Source: Prostheceraeus crozeri (taxonomy: Eukaryota > Platyhelminthes > Polycladida > Euryleptidae). Taken from it: a DNA stretch of 64,000 nucleotides. How positions within the stretch are numbered: the stretch's first letter is position 1; the number at the start of each line of letters is the position of its first letter. This document shows positions 18,377 through 30,006 of this stretch, piece after piece. The notes under the pieces were generated by a model. That model saw only the letters and a program-made list of their open reading frames with translations. It was not told the origin of the DNA and did no database searches. A program made the translations under genes and the position numbers. Location of the stretch: contig CAJQUW010007770.1 of the NCBI GenBank assembly GCA_907163375.1, positions 62,001-126,000 of the forward strand. Reading direction: 5' to 3'.

Positions 18377-18943
18377 ATGGACGAAGTCATGTTGAGATTG
18401 ATCATCCTATTATCATTTGCAATAGTGACATTAGCGGGACGAGGATTAGATGATGCAGTTCGCCTTATCAAATCACCTATTCATGCAACAAGACCTATTG
18501 AAGATGTAATTCTTTCCGGCATAGCCGATCCTTGGCAAAATCATGCATACAAACTACAGATTTTACGTCAGCGAATGGGCCATGCGTGGGAAATGGTGTT
18601 AACAGATTATGGCTTTAAGCGATCACCTGTAGGTGGCATCGATTTGATCAATCCTGTACGTCGCATTGCAATGGAATTAAAAAATAGCTGTCGTGTGAGC
18701 TCATCAATAAAACGCGACATATTTCATATCCTTGCAGATTTTAAACGTAGAAGACCAAGATATCAAGTCATATTTGGTTGTATCAACTATCGCAATATGA
18801 AAGAAGGCGGTACAAGCATACTTAGGGGAGTGCATTATGTGAAAGGGCAATCACTCTTATCCAAATTCCTAGGACGACAGAAAGTACCTACTGTGAATAG
18901 ATTGAAAGCAGCAGTTCGTTATGTCATGCGGCATAACGCCTAA
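18377..18943 (+). CDS. PD-(D/E)XK-type nuclease candidate of the Polinton
   Basis: 188 residues. After a hydrophobic N-terminus (LRLIILLSFAIVTLAG, signal- or anchor-like), the middle reads GGIDLINPVRRIAMELKNS. That is a D...ExK arrangement typical of PD-(D/E)XK nucleases, preceded by a helix (HAWEMVLTDYGF) and followed by a strand (YQVIFGCINY). The fold occurs in restriction enzymes, resolvases and terminase nucleases. Possible roles are host DNA attack, genome processing or Holliday-junction resolution. Its start lies 66 bp from, and divergent to, the antisense gene start. Confidence 0.55.
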   Translation: MDEVMLRLIILLSFAIVTLAGRGLDDAVRLIKSPIHATRPIEDVILSGIADPWQNHAYKLQILRQRMGHAWEMVLTDYGFKRSPVGGIDLINPVRRIAMELKNSCRVSSSIKRDIFHILADFKRRRPRYQVIFGCINYRNMKEGGTSILRGVHYVKGQSLLSKFLGRQKVPTVNRLKAAVRYVMRHNA

Positions 18944-18948
18944 GCAAA
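18942..18948 (+). promoter_or_regulatory. AAGCAAA late-type motif
   Basis: CCTAAGCAAACG at the nuclease stop, 32 bp before ATG 18974. Confidence 0.5.
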
Positions 18949-18973
18949 CGTCGCTTTATGTTGATACTTTAAC

Positions 18974-20608
18974 ATGGAGTTTACAGCAGTGTTTCCCAGT
19001 AATGCTCAACCTGAGCGATATGAAAATACAGCTGCTGAGTTTGAGACTGATTTAACACAGCCGATTGACTTAAATGGTGATTGGGAAGTGGCCCTGCAAG
19101 ATTTGAGTTATGTGAATAATATAAGAACCATCGCAAATGAAGAGATTACATTAGGCACTGCAACGAATCAAGACTTGTACTTTCCAAAACTAGAGCGAAA
19201 TGATAAAGTACATACCTACAACTTGAATGAACATGCAGCAGAGTGGAATTCTATTCCTACAGTAAACACCCGTCGGGGAAAGCGAGCTGTTGATGAGATT
19301 GTAAATGGCCCTACTTTAATTATCACTGCAGATACAGACATACCCATTGCTAAAAATGCCTCACCCCTGAAATGGAAACAACCTACAAACCCATCATTCC
19401 GTCATCGATTAGAGCAATCATACTATTATATGAAAATTCAACGCCTGTTGAATGTTATGAATGATTTGGCAAAGGATCTATGGTTCTGGCAAATGGATCC
19501 AAATCTATATAAAGTTACCCTCTACATGAGACCGACTACTATTTCCCATGGATTTTATGTGAGTGGACCTCTGCAAAAGATATTGAATCTTAAATCACGG
19601 TTCTTTCTACCTATCACAAAATTTGCAGAAGTAAAAGGAGGTGGTGCCTTCCCTTTGAGAGCTCAAGTGTCCATGAAAGTATCAAAGCAGATTAAGAAAT
19701 ATCCAAATTGGCACAGGAAAAAATTTAATATTACCCTTCTTCCCCTTGATCGCATGCATGAGCGCTTTGTGCTTTTTAAATCTGGTACTGTTGATGACTT
19801 GATCAAACAGGTAAATGAAATAAATGGATTATCTATGTCCATCACTCGAGTACACAATAAAGCAAGGATTGATTTCCGAAATGATTATGAGCGTTCACAC
19901 ATTGGATTTGTTCACATCAATTCTAAATTTCGTGATTTGCTCTCTTTAAAAACAGACGTCTTATGGTCATACCATGAATGGGGGAATGTGAAAATAACAT
20001 CTGAACAGCAATCCGATTGTCGAATGGTCCTTTACTTCAAACGTACAGACCCTGTTTTACGTCCCAGTCTTACATGGAAGCCAACTGAAAAGTTACCGAT
20101 ACCTCCCAAGCATTATAGCAATGGTTATGATGTTTGTACATACTTGAACAAGGGTGTATCAAATCTACACTCATATCATTTTGACTATGATCCTAAAGAA
20201 AATACATTCTGTATCAGTGTACATGGTAAAACGGTCATTCACATTTCAAAAGAGTTGACAAAGATTTTAGGATTCAAACGTGACATATTCTACGACGAGA
20301 AGTATTGTGGCTCAACATCCTTGCTCGATATGAATATCAATCACTTTTACATTTACACTAACTTTATCCATTCAACACAAGTTGGCGGTCAAATGGTTCC
20401 CCTTTTAAGATATATTCCTATTGACAGTGGCGACTTTGGCGTGACCATGCACAGGGAGTTCCTGAACAAGGTATACATTCCAGTCAATGTATCACGATTA
20501 TCCCATTGCAAATTTGGTATCTATGATGATAGTGGTAATCCTATTCAATTCATTGGTGGTCGTACTGTCTTAACACTTCATTTTCGTCAGATAACATCAA
20601 ATCACTAA
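18974..20608 (+). CDS. Minor capsid (penton-like) protein
   Basis: 544 residues. The N-terminus (MEFTAVFPSNAQPERYENTA, then TDLTQPIDLNGDWEVALQDL) is the hallmark of the long Polinton protein interpreted as the penton or minor jelly-roll capsid protein. Repeated beta-rich modules follow (IHISKELTKILGFKRD, SRFFLPITKF), and the C-terminus has YIPVNVSRLSHCKFGIYDDSG. It would fill five-fold vertices and may contact the host cell. Last gene of the plus-strand core. Confidence 0.85.
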   Translation: MEFTAVFPSNAQPERYENTAAEFETDLTQPIDLNGDWEVALQDLSYVNNIRTIANEEITLGTATNQDLYFPKLERNDKVHTYNLNEHAAEWNSIPTVNTRRGKRAVDEIVNGPTLIITADTDIPIAKNASPLKWKQPTNPSFRHRLEQSYYYMKIQRLLNVMNDLAKDLWFWQMDPNLYKVTLYMRPTTISHGFYVSGPLQKILNLKSRFFLPITKFAEVKGGGAFPLRAQVSMKVSKQIKKYPNWHRKKFNITLLPLDRMHERFVLFKSGTVDDLIKQVNEINGLSMSITRVHNKARIDFRNDYERSHIGFVHINSKFRDLLSLKTDVLWSYHEWGNVKITSEQQSDCRMVLYFKRTDPVLRPSLTWKPTEKLPIPPKHYSNGYDVCTYLNKGVSNLHSYHFDYDPKENTFCISVHGKTVIHISKELTKILGFKRDIFYDEKYCGSTSLLDMNINHFYIYTNFIHSTQVGGQMVPLLRYIPIDSGDFGVTMHREFLNKVYIPVNVSRLSHCKFGIYDDSGNPIQFIGGRTVLTLHFRQITSNH

Positions 20609-20716
20609 TGTTGCGTGTGGTGCAGTCAATGTCTTTTCTTTCTTGATTAGGCGGCCGTTAAGGCCGTGGTCTCATAAAGACCGTTTGGGGCATTCTCTGT
20701 CTCATCAAAGGGCTTT
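20609..20716. terminator. Convergent spacer with two small hairpins
   Basis: It separates the minor capsid gene from the oppositely oriented 20717-20902 gene. GGCC-GTTAA-GGCC and GGTCT-CATAA-AGACC (20668-20682) are adjacent dyads. A role in 3'-end formation is a guess; no AATAAA is seen here. Confidence 0.3.
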
Positions 20717-20902
20717 TCACTCCTGAAAGTCAGCCTCGTTTATGAAAGGCTCACTCTCAACCGTTTGTAGAGTGAGCTGCTTGCAGCCTTCAATCATTTG
20801 TCTTTCTTCCTCTTCCTCTTTTTGTTGAAACTTTCTCTCAAGTTCCTTCTTCGTAGGAGTTGAGCTAGCAAGAGGTGTGAACGTTTCCTCTGTGTCAGAC
20901 AT
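20717..20902 (-). CDS. Small acidic early protein (61 aa)
   Basis: From ATG 20902 (MSDTEETFTPLASSTPTKKE). A Lys/Glu-rich helix with EEEEERQ follows, ending FINEADFQE. No family recognised. A TATATAAA box lies ~30 bp upstream on the minus strand, in a divergent promoter shared with 21058-21396. Confidence 0.55.
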   Translation of the reverse strand: MSDTEETFTPLASSTPTKKELERKFQQKEEEEERQMIEGCKQLTLQTVESEPFINEADFQE

Positions 20903-20932
20903 GACTATGATAGTGAAATGCAAAACACTCTT

Positions 20933-20941
20933 CTTTATATA
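20933..20941 (-). promoter_or_regulatory. TATA box for 20717-20902
   Basis: CATATATAAAG on the minus strand, with short spacing to ATG 20902. Confidence 0.6.
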
Positions 20942-21012
20942 TGAGAATGATGCAGTGTGATTGATAAATGGCTGTCACCCAATGAGAGAGCACGAAGCAG
21001 GGAGAGAGAATC

Positions 21013-21020
21013 TATATAAG
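21013..21020 (+). promoter_or_regulatory. TATA box for 21058-21396
   Basis: CTATATAAG, 38 bp before the ATG. With 20933-20941 it forms a compact divergent promoter. Confidence 0.65.
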
Positions 21021-21057
21021 TGTGATGCAATGACCATTTCCTCATAATATCATTAAA

Positions 21058-21396
21058 ATGGATACACCACCGAACGCCTATGCCTTACTCATGCCCAATG
21101 CCCCTCGCAAGAGGCAAGTGAAAAGCATTTACGATGGTGAGGTCGAGCCGCTGCAGTTCAATGAGGAAACCATCATCATTTCCGACGATGAAGAGGATAG
21201 TAGTGATACAATCAGGGCTGCCTTCCTGAGTGTGTCTCCAAAGGACGTGATGATGGAGCGGTGTATTGAGACTCTCCGGAGCTGGCTAGACCTCTTCTCT
21301 CCTTCTAGTCAGCCCAGCAATCAAGAAGAGTTTGACTTAGTAGACGTCATGTACCGTCTTATTACAAAACGTATTGCTTTTATTTCTTTTCAATAA
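21058..21396 (+). CDS. Small acidic early protein with SUMO-interaction-like motif (112 aa)
   Basis: Starts MDTPPNAYALLMPNAPRKRQ with a basic patch. ETIIISDDEEDSSD (around residues 38-51) is a hydrophobic core followed by acidic and Ser residues, the form of a SUMO-interacting motif. The C-terminal half is helical (MMERCIETLRSWLDLF). It has a TATA box upstream and AATAAA overlapping the stop. Likely an early regulatory protein; no homologue recognised. Confidence 0.6.
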   Translation: MDTPPNAYALLMPNAPRKRQVKSIYDGEVEPLQFNEETIIISDDEEDSSDTIRAAFLSVSPKDVMMERCIETLRSWLDLFSPSSQPSNQEEFDLVDVMYRLITKRIAFISFQ

Positions 21397-21819
21397 ATGT
21401 GTATTATGACAGTGTTGTTTTTCCTTCATATAAACTACATGGCTTCGAAAGGATCATCGAGTAAGCATAGTATCGATTGGGAGCTATTGTTAGAATAAGA
21501 TATCCTATCATCTAGACACTTAACACAGTTACTAGAAATCGTTCATGATATAAAACATGATTTAGGTGAATCACTTGAAGCAACGTTATCTGAGAATGAG
21601 TCATGAGTTCTGCTTGTCACTCTTATACCACACGTATACAAAATCATTTTCTATCTTCTCTAATGGTATGATCCCTTTTGATAGAAAAGTAGACCGATAG
21701 TAAATGTGTTAACTAACCCCATATCTAAATTCCTCCATTTATTTCCATTTCAAGATAAATACATTGCGAAACAAAGACATGTAGTATGTAGGTTTATTTA
21801 TAATTGAATCACATATACT
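21397..21819. other. Spacer with a broken small frame
   Basis: Follows the poly-A signal of 21058-21396. A gene-like stretch near 21440-21606 looks like a small broken frame; nothing else recognised. Confidence 0.35.
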
Positions 21820-22074
21820 TTACAGCGAGGAAAAGTCAAGCGGAATAACCTCTAAGTCACTGTACACTTTATAACACCTTGGCCGTTTTGGTGCGTCGGG
21901 CACTTTTCTAACACGCGTCGTTTTTGGCGTGAATTCAGCATCAGTCCACACTACTTTTTCAATGACGACTTTCTTGCGGGACTCCTCCTCTTGTTCACGC
22001 TTGTCTTCATCCCACTCGTCAACAACTTCGAAAATTTTGAAGAAAATATTCATGGCTTCAGAAGAGTTTTCCAT
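21820..22074 (-). CDS. Small early protein (84 aa)
   Basis: MENSSEAMNIFFKIFEVVDE, then a strongly charged segment (DEDKREQEEESRKK), then basic (TTRVRKVPDAPKRPRCYKV), ending VIPLDFSSL. A TATATAAG box lies ~50 bp upstream on the minus strand. No family recognised. Confidence 0.55.
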   Translation of the reverse strand: MENSSEAMNIFFKIFEVVDEWDEDKREQEEESRKKVVIEKVVWTDAEFTPKTTRVRKVPDAPKRPRCYKVYSDLEVIPLDFSSL

Positions 22075-22125
22075 ACTAGAGTGTTCGATCGTATAACGTG
22101 AATGAGAAGTGCTGCAATCGTTTCA

Positions 22126-22133
22126 CTTATATA
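22126..22133 (-). promoter_or_regulatory. TATA box for 21820-22074
   Basis: CTATATAAG on the minus strand, ~50 bp before ATG 22074. Confidence 0.6.
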
Positions 22134-22204
22134 GTTATTTAACAATGAATTCCTCAACAACCAATCAGAATGATTCTAATTTAGATGAAGATTCCTTTTT
22201 TCAC

Positions 22205-22640
22205 TTTATCAACCTGTGCTGCAGTAAAACTTTTACAAACCATGATACACTTTCTGACTAGACTTACGAATACAACGTCAATGATCAAACTTTATTTTCA
22301 CAAACATGAGTTGTAGTAAAAACTAGTTGACTACACTAACGTTTTTATGACATGTGTGTTTCATAAAACATTATGATCAAACTTTTCTAACTATACATCA
22401 ACCTGTGCTGCAGTAAAACCTTTGTACAACATGTTAGTTTCTGATGACACTGAGAAGAGCTTGTTCACTAGCGAAGAGAGAAGTCTGTTGTGTTGCATGT
22501 GGTGCAAGGGTGGTCTCCCTTCATTCCATTCATCAATTTTCTTCCCCTCTGCATTCCATATCCGTAGATATGTGGCGGGCTTGGGACCGCTTTAGCTGCA
22601 TTAGAAGGTAGCCCTTAAGAGGGCTCATGAGGCGTTCCCG
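22205..22640 (-). repeat. Inner inverted repeat, right arm
   Basis: Imperfect inverted counterpart of 11056-11405, with an extra rearranged copy of the ~100-bp subrepeat containing GCAGCACAGGTTGAT. Confidence 0.75.
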
Positions 22641-22708
22641 ACGAAGGGTGATGAAAGAATGTGTTGCATGTATGAAAGTTGATCTTATGTTTTTAAAAAG
22701 ACTAACGT

Positions 22709-22984
22709 CTAACTTGGACGGGACTGGCCGATCCTGCTCAGAGAGACTCTTAGTCTCTCTATGTCAGCGGTATCAACCTCCTCTACTACCACCCGACTGT
22801 CAGAGGGCGGTATATAGCCCCACTCTGTTGAATCGGTATCATCATCTAAAGACGATGAACCAATTCGAGCAAGATTGTCATAAATCCTTTCTCGCTCTTC
22901 AGCCCGCTGAAACTCTTCAAATAGATTTCTCGGCTTCAACCGAGACTTGTCAGGAGAGCTGACCAAAGTGTTCGGCGTCTGCAT
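22709..22984 (-). CDS. Small acidic early protein (91 aa), right-end gene
   Basis: MQTPNTLVSSPDKSRLKPRN, then a helix (LFEEFQRAEERERIYDNLAR), an acidic Ser/Asp stretch (SSSLDDDTDSTEWGY) and a C-terminal helix. No family recognised. The promoter at 23016-23105 shares sequence with that of the left-end gene, so the two end genes are probably co-regulated. Confidence 0.55.
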   Translation of the reverse strand: MQTPNTLVSSPDKSRLKPRNLFEEFQRAEERERIYDNLARIGSSSLDDDTDSTEWGYIPPSDSRVVVEEVDTADIERLRVSLSRIGQSRPS

Positions 22985-23015
22985 GACTGAAATGAAATTA
23001 AATGAGAGTCAGCGG

Positions 23016-23105
23016 TTTATATACCCAGGGAGCACAAAGCCATGATTCAGACCTTCCTTATTTGACCATGCTTTTAACTTGACAACAGCAGTTTTACCAT
23101 GTATG
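23016..23105 (-). promoter_or_regulatory. Right early promoter, homologous to the left one
   Basis: On the minus strand GTCAAGTTAAAAGCATG is followed by GGCTTTGTG and GGGTATATAAA, the same order as at 9528-9595. The TATA core is 23016-23023, ~35 bp before ATG 22984. Confidence 0.65.
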
Positions 23106-23283
23106 GACATCGCCAGTCGCCATGCTTTCTGTTTCCAACTCCCAACACAAAGACGGATTCCCCTATGACGCGAAAAGGCTTGACGTCAATACTTGCAGTA
23201 ACCACCCCATTTTTACCAAGTTACAATGACAAACGATAGAAGTTGCCAAGCCTGAGTTACTGGGCTATCAGTCGTGAAGGCCC

Positions 23284-23493
23284 ATGCTATACAAAGACAG
23301 AATCGATAGTCGCCCAGTGCTATCACAAAGACAACTTCGCTTAGAGGAAAGACAAGTTAAGCTGATGAATCCGTCACAGGCATTTCTCAGAGGGGATCTT
23401 ATCCCAACTCCAAGACCTCGACCCACAAATCCAACCTCGAGCGGACAGAGCGTGCGTCATGTCACTGTGTTGGTATCCGGGCCCCGATTTTGA
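23284..23493 (+). CDS. Small TIR open frame (69 aa), right-arm copy
   Basis: Identical product to 9253-9462. Coding status unproven. Confidence 0.25.
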   Translation: MLYKDRIDSRPVLSQRQLRLEERQVKLMNPSQAFLRGDLIPTPRPRPTNPTSSGQSVRHVTVLVSGPRF

Positions 23494-23963
23494 CATGAAA
23501 ATCGGTGGAGTTATTTACATCAGGAAACAAGTCTCGAGCCGAAGCTCGCCTCTGACAACTTTGTAAATGTCTTAGTTGAATTCAGCAGGGTCGAAAACCC
23601 CAGAAAACCTCCAAAACTAGTGAATTTAAATTTTTCAACTTTTTAGCACTACTTACAACATTTTATAAGTAGTCTATCACTTAAAGCAGGTCAATAGCAA
23701 CCGAACCTTTTTTGAATCAAGTCAAACGGACTTGTAGAAGCAAAGTTACAAGCCTTTAAAGTTTTGGAGTCTTTTATGGCCTGGAGACGAAGGCCATCTC
23801 CTGGCGAACCTCTAAGTCTGACGCCTTAGCTGAGTTCAGCAATGAAATTTTCTAAGTCGGTTTCAGGGATTTGGAATGTCCGAAGCTATCATCGGAGCTC
23901 AGAGAGACGACCTACCTCTGACAATCGCTCTCGTCTTAATGACAAGTCTCTGTCGGTTCCCAG

Positions 23964-23971
23964 CTTATATA
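23964..23971 (-). promoter_or_regulatory. TATA box in right TIR
   Basis: Mirror copy of the box at 8764-8771, also directed inward. Confidence 0.5.
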
Positions 23972-24384
23972 GTGTGTGGCGATCAGCTGATGACGTAACA
24001 CCCATCATCCAAAAACTTTAAACCCGTCTATCTCCGGTTCTAGTGCTCCGATTGACTCCAAATTTTTGAGTGTCACGTTTTCTCGCTCTCCCCTTTCATT
24101 TAAGACATCCCTCGACCCTCTACGATGACCAGAAGCCGAGATGAAAAAACTCTGTCGTTTTTTCAAAAAGTTCCAAAATCTTGGAAAATGCACAAAAACT
24201 CGATTTTTAACAGGCTCTCATTTGGAAACGGAGCCTGTCACGCATCTGAAAAGAGGAGATCCTAGAGAACAAAGTGCGGTCTTGCCGCTAAAAGAAACCC
24301 GAGCTCTTCATTCACTTCCAATCCTCCACAATTCATCGTCCAAGTTGGCAAAAAAAAAAAAAGCGACATTTCACATTTGGACTT

Positions 24385-26771
<2,387 letters not shown>

Positions 26772-26828
26772 GTTTTCTCCTCACGGACCCATTCCTCCCA
26801 ACACATCCTTGGCCATGTCCCTCACACT

Positions 26829-26966
26829 GCATTTCACATTTTGCACTTGCAGCCGCCTGATGACTCCGCCTTTCACCATTTGCACTTGCGTTCAGCCTGA
26901 TGACTCAGCATTTCACATTTTGCACTTGCGTCCGCCTGATGACTCAGCATTTCACAATTTGCACTT
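26829..26966 (-). repeat. Subterminal 39-40 bp tandem repeat, right end
   Basis: Exact inverted counterpart of 6654-6791, with the same unit order and the same two GATGACTCAGC sites. Confidence 0.85.
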
Positions 26967-27183
26967 GAATTTGCAATGTGCTTACTACTTTCATACTTTG
27001 AGATTTAAATCATTAAAATGTAAAATGAACAACCTCTTAATCACTCGCTGTGACATTAGCCTAATTATGAAACTGGTAAAGTACATGTACTAATATCAAA
27101 AGCAAAATCAGAATATTACCAGAGAATATATTCGAGAGAAAACGGTATAATCATTACGTAGACCAACGCACAGTAAGAGAAGG

Positions 27184-27838
27184 CTAAATCTGAACTCTGC
27201 GCGCCTTGCATTTAGCAAAAACATCAATGCATTCATCAATATCACAATTATTCAAACGAAGACGTTCAATAGAAATAAGAGACAAATTATTAAGTCTTGC
27301 TTGAGTCATGGTCGATCGTAAGTGGGATTTTATAATTTTCAATTTAGAAAAGGATTGTTCACATGTTGCGTTGGTAACGCAGACTGTTAAACAAATTCGC
27401 AAAAGGACAAACAGATTAGGTACCGATTCCTGAAACTGATGTTTTACGATGAAAGAGAGGAGGTTGTGTGACGTATCGTTGCTCTGATCGTTAAAATCGT
27501 CTTCTGAACAAGAATGAAGCAGATACTTTAAACGACCCAGTTCCGGCTTCAAGATCAACTTCCTTCTCATAAATGCGCAGTTGATCCAAATCGAAATCAG
27601 TGCCTTTCAGGACTTGTGACCTTCTTAAAAAAGAAAAACGCTTTGCCAGTGTACGATGTCTTTCAAATCTTGTGTCAAATTCGGATTTCACTCTATCAAG
27701 ACATTGGAAAAGTTCTCTTCTCATTTCATCTTTGAATGACATTTCTTCATCGGCAGTGTCGTCAAACTGTTGCCTGCGTCTTCTCTTCTTCGTTGGAATA
27801 TTCCCCCAGCGAGCCTCTGACCGTGCCCCTTGAATCTC
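27184..27838 (-). pseudogene. hAT transposase remnant (C-terminal region)
   Basis: Minus strand. From about 27838 one frame reads RWGNIPTKKRRRRQQFDDTA, then FQCLDRVKSEFDTRFERH and FDLDQLRIYEKE. Near 27555 the frame shifts, and a second frame continues with KYLLHS, VPNLFVLLRICLTVCVTNA, the hAT dimerisation motif TCEQSFSKLKIIKSHLRSTM and RLNNLSLISIE, up to the stop at 27184. The N-terminal DNA-binding and most catalytic residues are missing because the element is internally deleted, so it cannot be autonomous. Closest in style to ZMYM1-like hAT transposases. Confidence 0.85.
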
Positions 27839-27988
27839 GGTGCCCGGGGCGGACCGCCCCCCCGCCCCCCTAGCGCCGCCACTGTCCTTATACCTTACTG
27901 AATCTAATTCTGTGTAGGCAACATTCCCAACTGCTTTCTGAGATATATGCACGTATGGATGAAGCAATAATCAGAAAAACAAACTTAC

Positions 27989-28352
27989 GTATTCCGGGTT
28001 CTTCAAAATCATTTCACGATAGACGTTCCTAGGAGGAGACATTTCAACAAGATCTACATCAGTAAATCTCCCTGGGACCTCAAATCCACGTCGAACATTA
28101 TTGCACATGTTGTTCAATATCTTTTTCTCTACTGGATTGGAGAGCATGTCGTTCGGACTGTATTGTCCACATTGCCATTTCAGACAGGTGTATTGTTTCT
28201 CGTCTCTGAATCGGTCATTGATTCGTCTCTTAGAGAACATAGACCAGTCTGAGTTGTAAGATCCAGGAGAGCCCATAATAGTGCGAGCGCCAGGAATAGT
28301 ACAATCAGTATAGTTTCGTCGAACACAGTCAAATTGTTCCAAAAGACCGAAC
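27989..28352 (-). CDS. Metalloprotease-like gene, exon with Met-turn
   Basis: A 364-bp exon with acceptor TTTACAG and donor TAC|GTAAGT. Its first base completes the Leu codon of HEIGHL from exon 30007-30165, and 121 codons follow. It continues the zinc motif as FGLLEQFD. It then gives CTIPGARTIMGSPG, a metzincin Met-turn, and SDWSMFSKRRINDRF, which matches the WS-xxS helix after the Met-turn in M12B proteases. A Cys-containing segment (YTCLKWQCG, NNMCNNV) leads out of the catalytic domain. The third zinc ligand expected in HExxHxxGxxH is Glu here (HEIGHLFGLLE), which may alter or abolish catalysis. Confidence 0.75.
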
Positions 28353-28573
28353 CTGTAAAGAATAATCAGAATTATGAGAAACTCTTTAAAAGCATTGGTT
28401 TTCGAAAAGGTTTATTTAAGATAAGAAAACGTCATGCTCATTGTGTTTATTTTAGCATCATCCATACTTTTAGTGTCATTGAGCAACCTATTAGATTTAT
28501 TGCCAACCTTATATCAAAGTGCTGCTCTTTATTACATAGAGTGCGTTTGCACGTGCAACTTCATTGCTGATAC

Positions 28574-28956
28574 CACAGAATTAGACAGGTCGTCTCTTCT
28601 TCCGTTTGACTAGAAGGGAAGCATTGGAACATGTAACGTTAATGAAATGACACAATCTGCTGACATAATGCCATAGCAATCGATCAATAAGTAGCCAGCT
28701 CAACATTAAGCACGCAAAAGTGTGCGAAGTTTCATTGACTGCTATCAACCGAATCACACCACAAAGAGACACAGTCGATCGGAGCATTTTGAAGGAATTC
28801 AAAGCGATCCGCAAGCGTCGCACGACTATTTTTCCTATCTCTGCAAGGTATTAAAAATTTTCTTTTGTCCACTTAGTAAGTTCTTGCATGTGCCAATCTC
28901 TTTGAATCAGTTTGCACTTCTAGCAAAGTGACACGCTTAAACAATCTAATTCTGTG
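28574..28956. mobile_element. hAT-like MITE (CACAGAATTA family), copy C
   Basis: 383 bp, ends CACAGAATTAGA and TCTAATTCTGTG with the subterminal GCTAGAAGTG motif. The TSD is GCTGATAC / GCTAATAC (7 of 8). It lies inside the 1654-bp intron between the two catalytic exons. Confidence 0.8.
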
Positions 28957-30006
28957 GCTAATACTTTTCGATCCAATGATGAGTCAGAAAAGAATGGACA
29001 AACAATAGAAGGGAAAGTATGCCTTCATTAATCGTGCTTCGTGCATCACCAGACAGAGCCCGGACAATAGCAAGTTAGTGAATTATGACAAAGAGAAATG
29101 CATTGATCTCATCAGCTTGTTATCCTCTGAGTTTTAGCTGACACTTTTACTCTCTCAGAGGATAACAAGTTGATGTCATCAATGTGATTACATCTGTGTC
29201 AATCTTTTGCATTTGTTCTATGTTTGCGTGGGTCAAGTTTGACAAATTTTGTTTCGCCTATCGGAAACACGTAGAAGTTAAAGGTCGCAAGAAATGAAAC
29301 ATGAACCTATTAAAGTTTGGCAAGCATAAATCACTTTGAGAAACTAATTTGCAGTATCCCATTTAGCAGCAAGAATTTGCAATTATGATTAGTTTCAGTA
29401 ATTTGATTCTTCTTAACCCATCAACGCCCAAATTCATATTTTAAGTATATAATATCGTCTACGGAAGTGCTCCCGATAACTTATCAAATGCATCCCCAAA
29501 GTTTCAAAAGCTAGCGACTTGTAGTGTCGCTAATTTTACTAATTAAATATGTTTTAAAAATGTGATCTCATGCTTCAGTCAATTATTGAAAACCATTCTC
29601 ATAGTAAAGAGTCAACTTAACCTACATGAAAGTACACAGATCTGCCTACGTGCTGCTAAATCAACCTCTTGATTCCTTGCTATGGCTGGAGTCCGATTTC
29701 TACTTGCACGTATGTTTCACTTCTACCTCAAAACGTTCAATCTGAAAGCTTCTTCTTAAATATCAAAGCTTCACCGATAATTTAATTGGATTTTTACATA
29801 AAATGCTGGTAATTTTGCCAGTATACTCGTAGAATAACTACTAAATGTTGAGACATGCAAACTTGTGTTGCAAATGATCATCAGATAAGCCTTGAATTTG
29901 TTGTAGAATATAATTATGCATTTTAAGAGTCAACGTATTCCATGATGACTCAAAAGGACACGAACATGCACGAGGACATGAACATGTAAGGAACTTCGGT
30001 ACTTAC
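28957..30006 (-). other. Intron of the metalloprotease gene
   Basis: No coding segment seen. It contains an imperfect inverted repeat around 29110-29175 (AGAGGATAACAAG and its near complement CTTGTTATCCTCT). Confidence 0.6.

Noticed and set aside
27491-27967. Single long frame crossing the hAT right end
   Set aside because: It runs out of the element through its inverted end and TSD; only the part below about 27838 is transposase-like.
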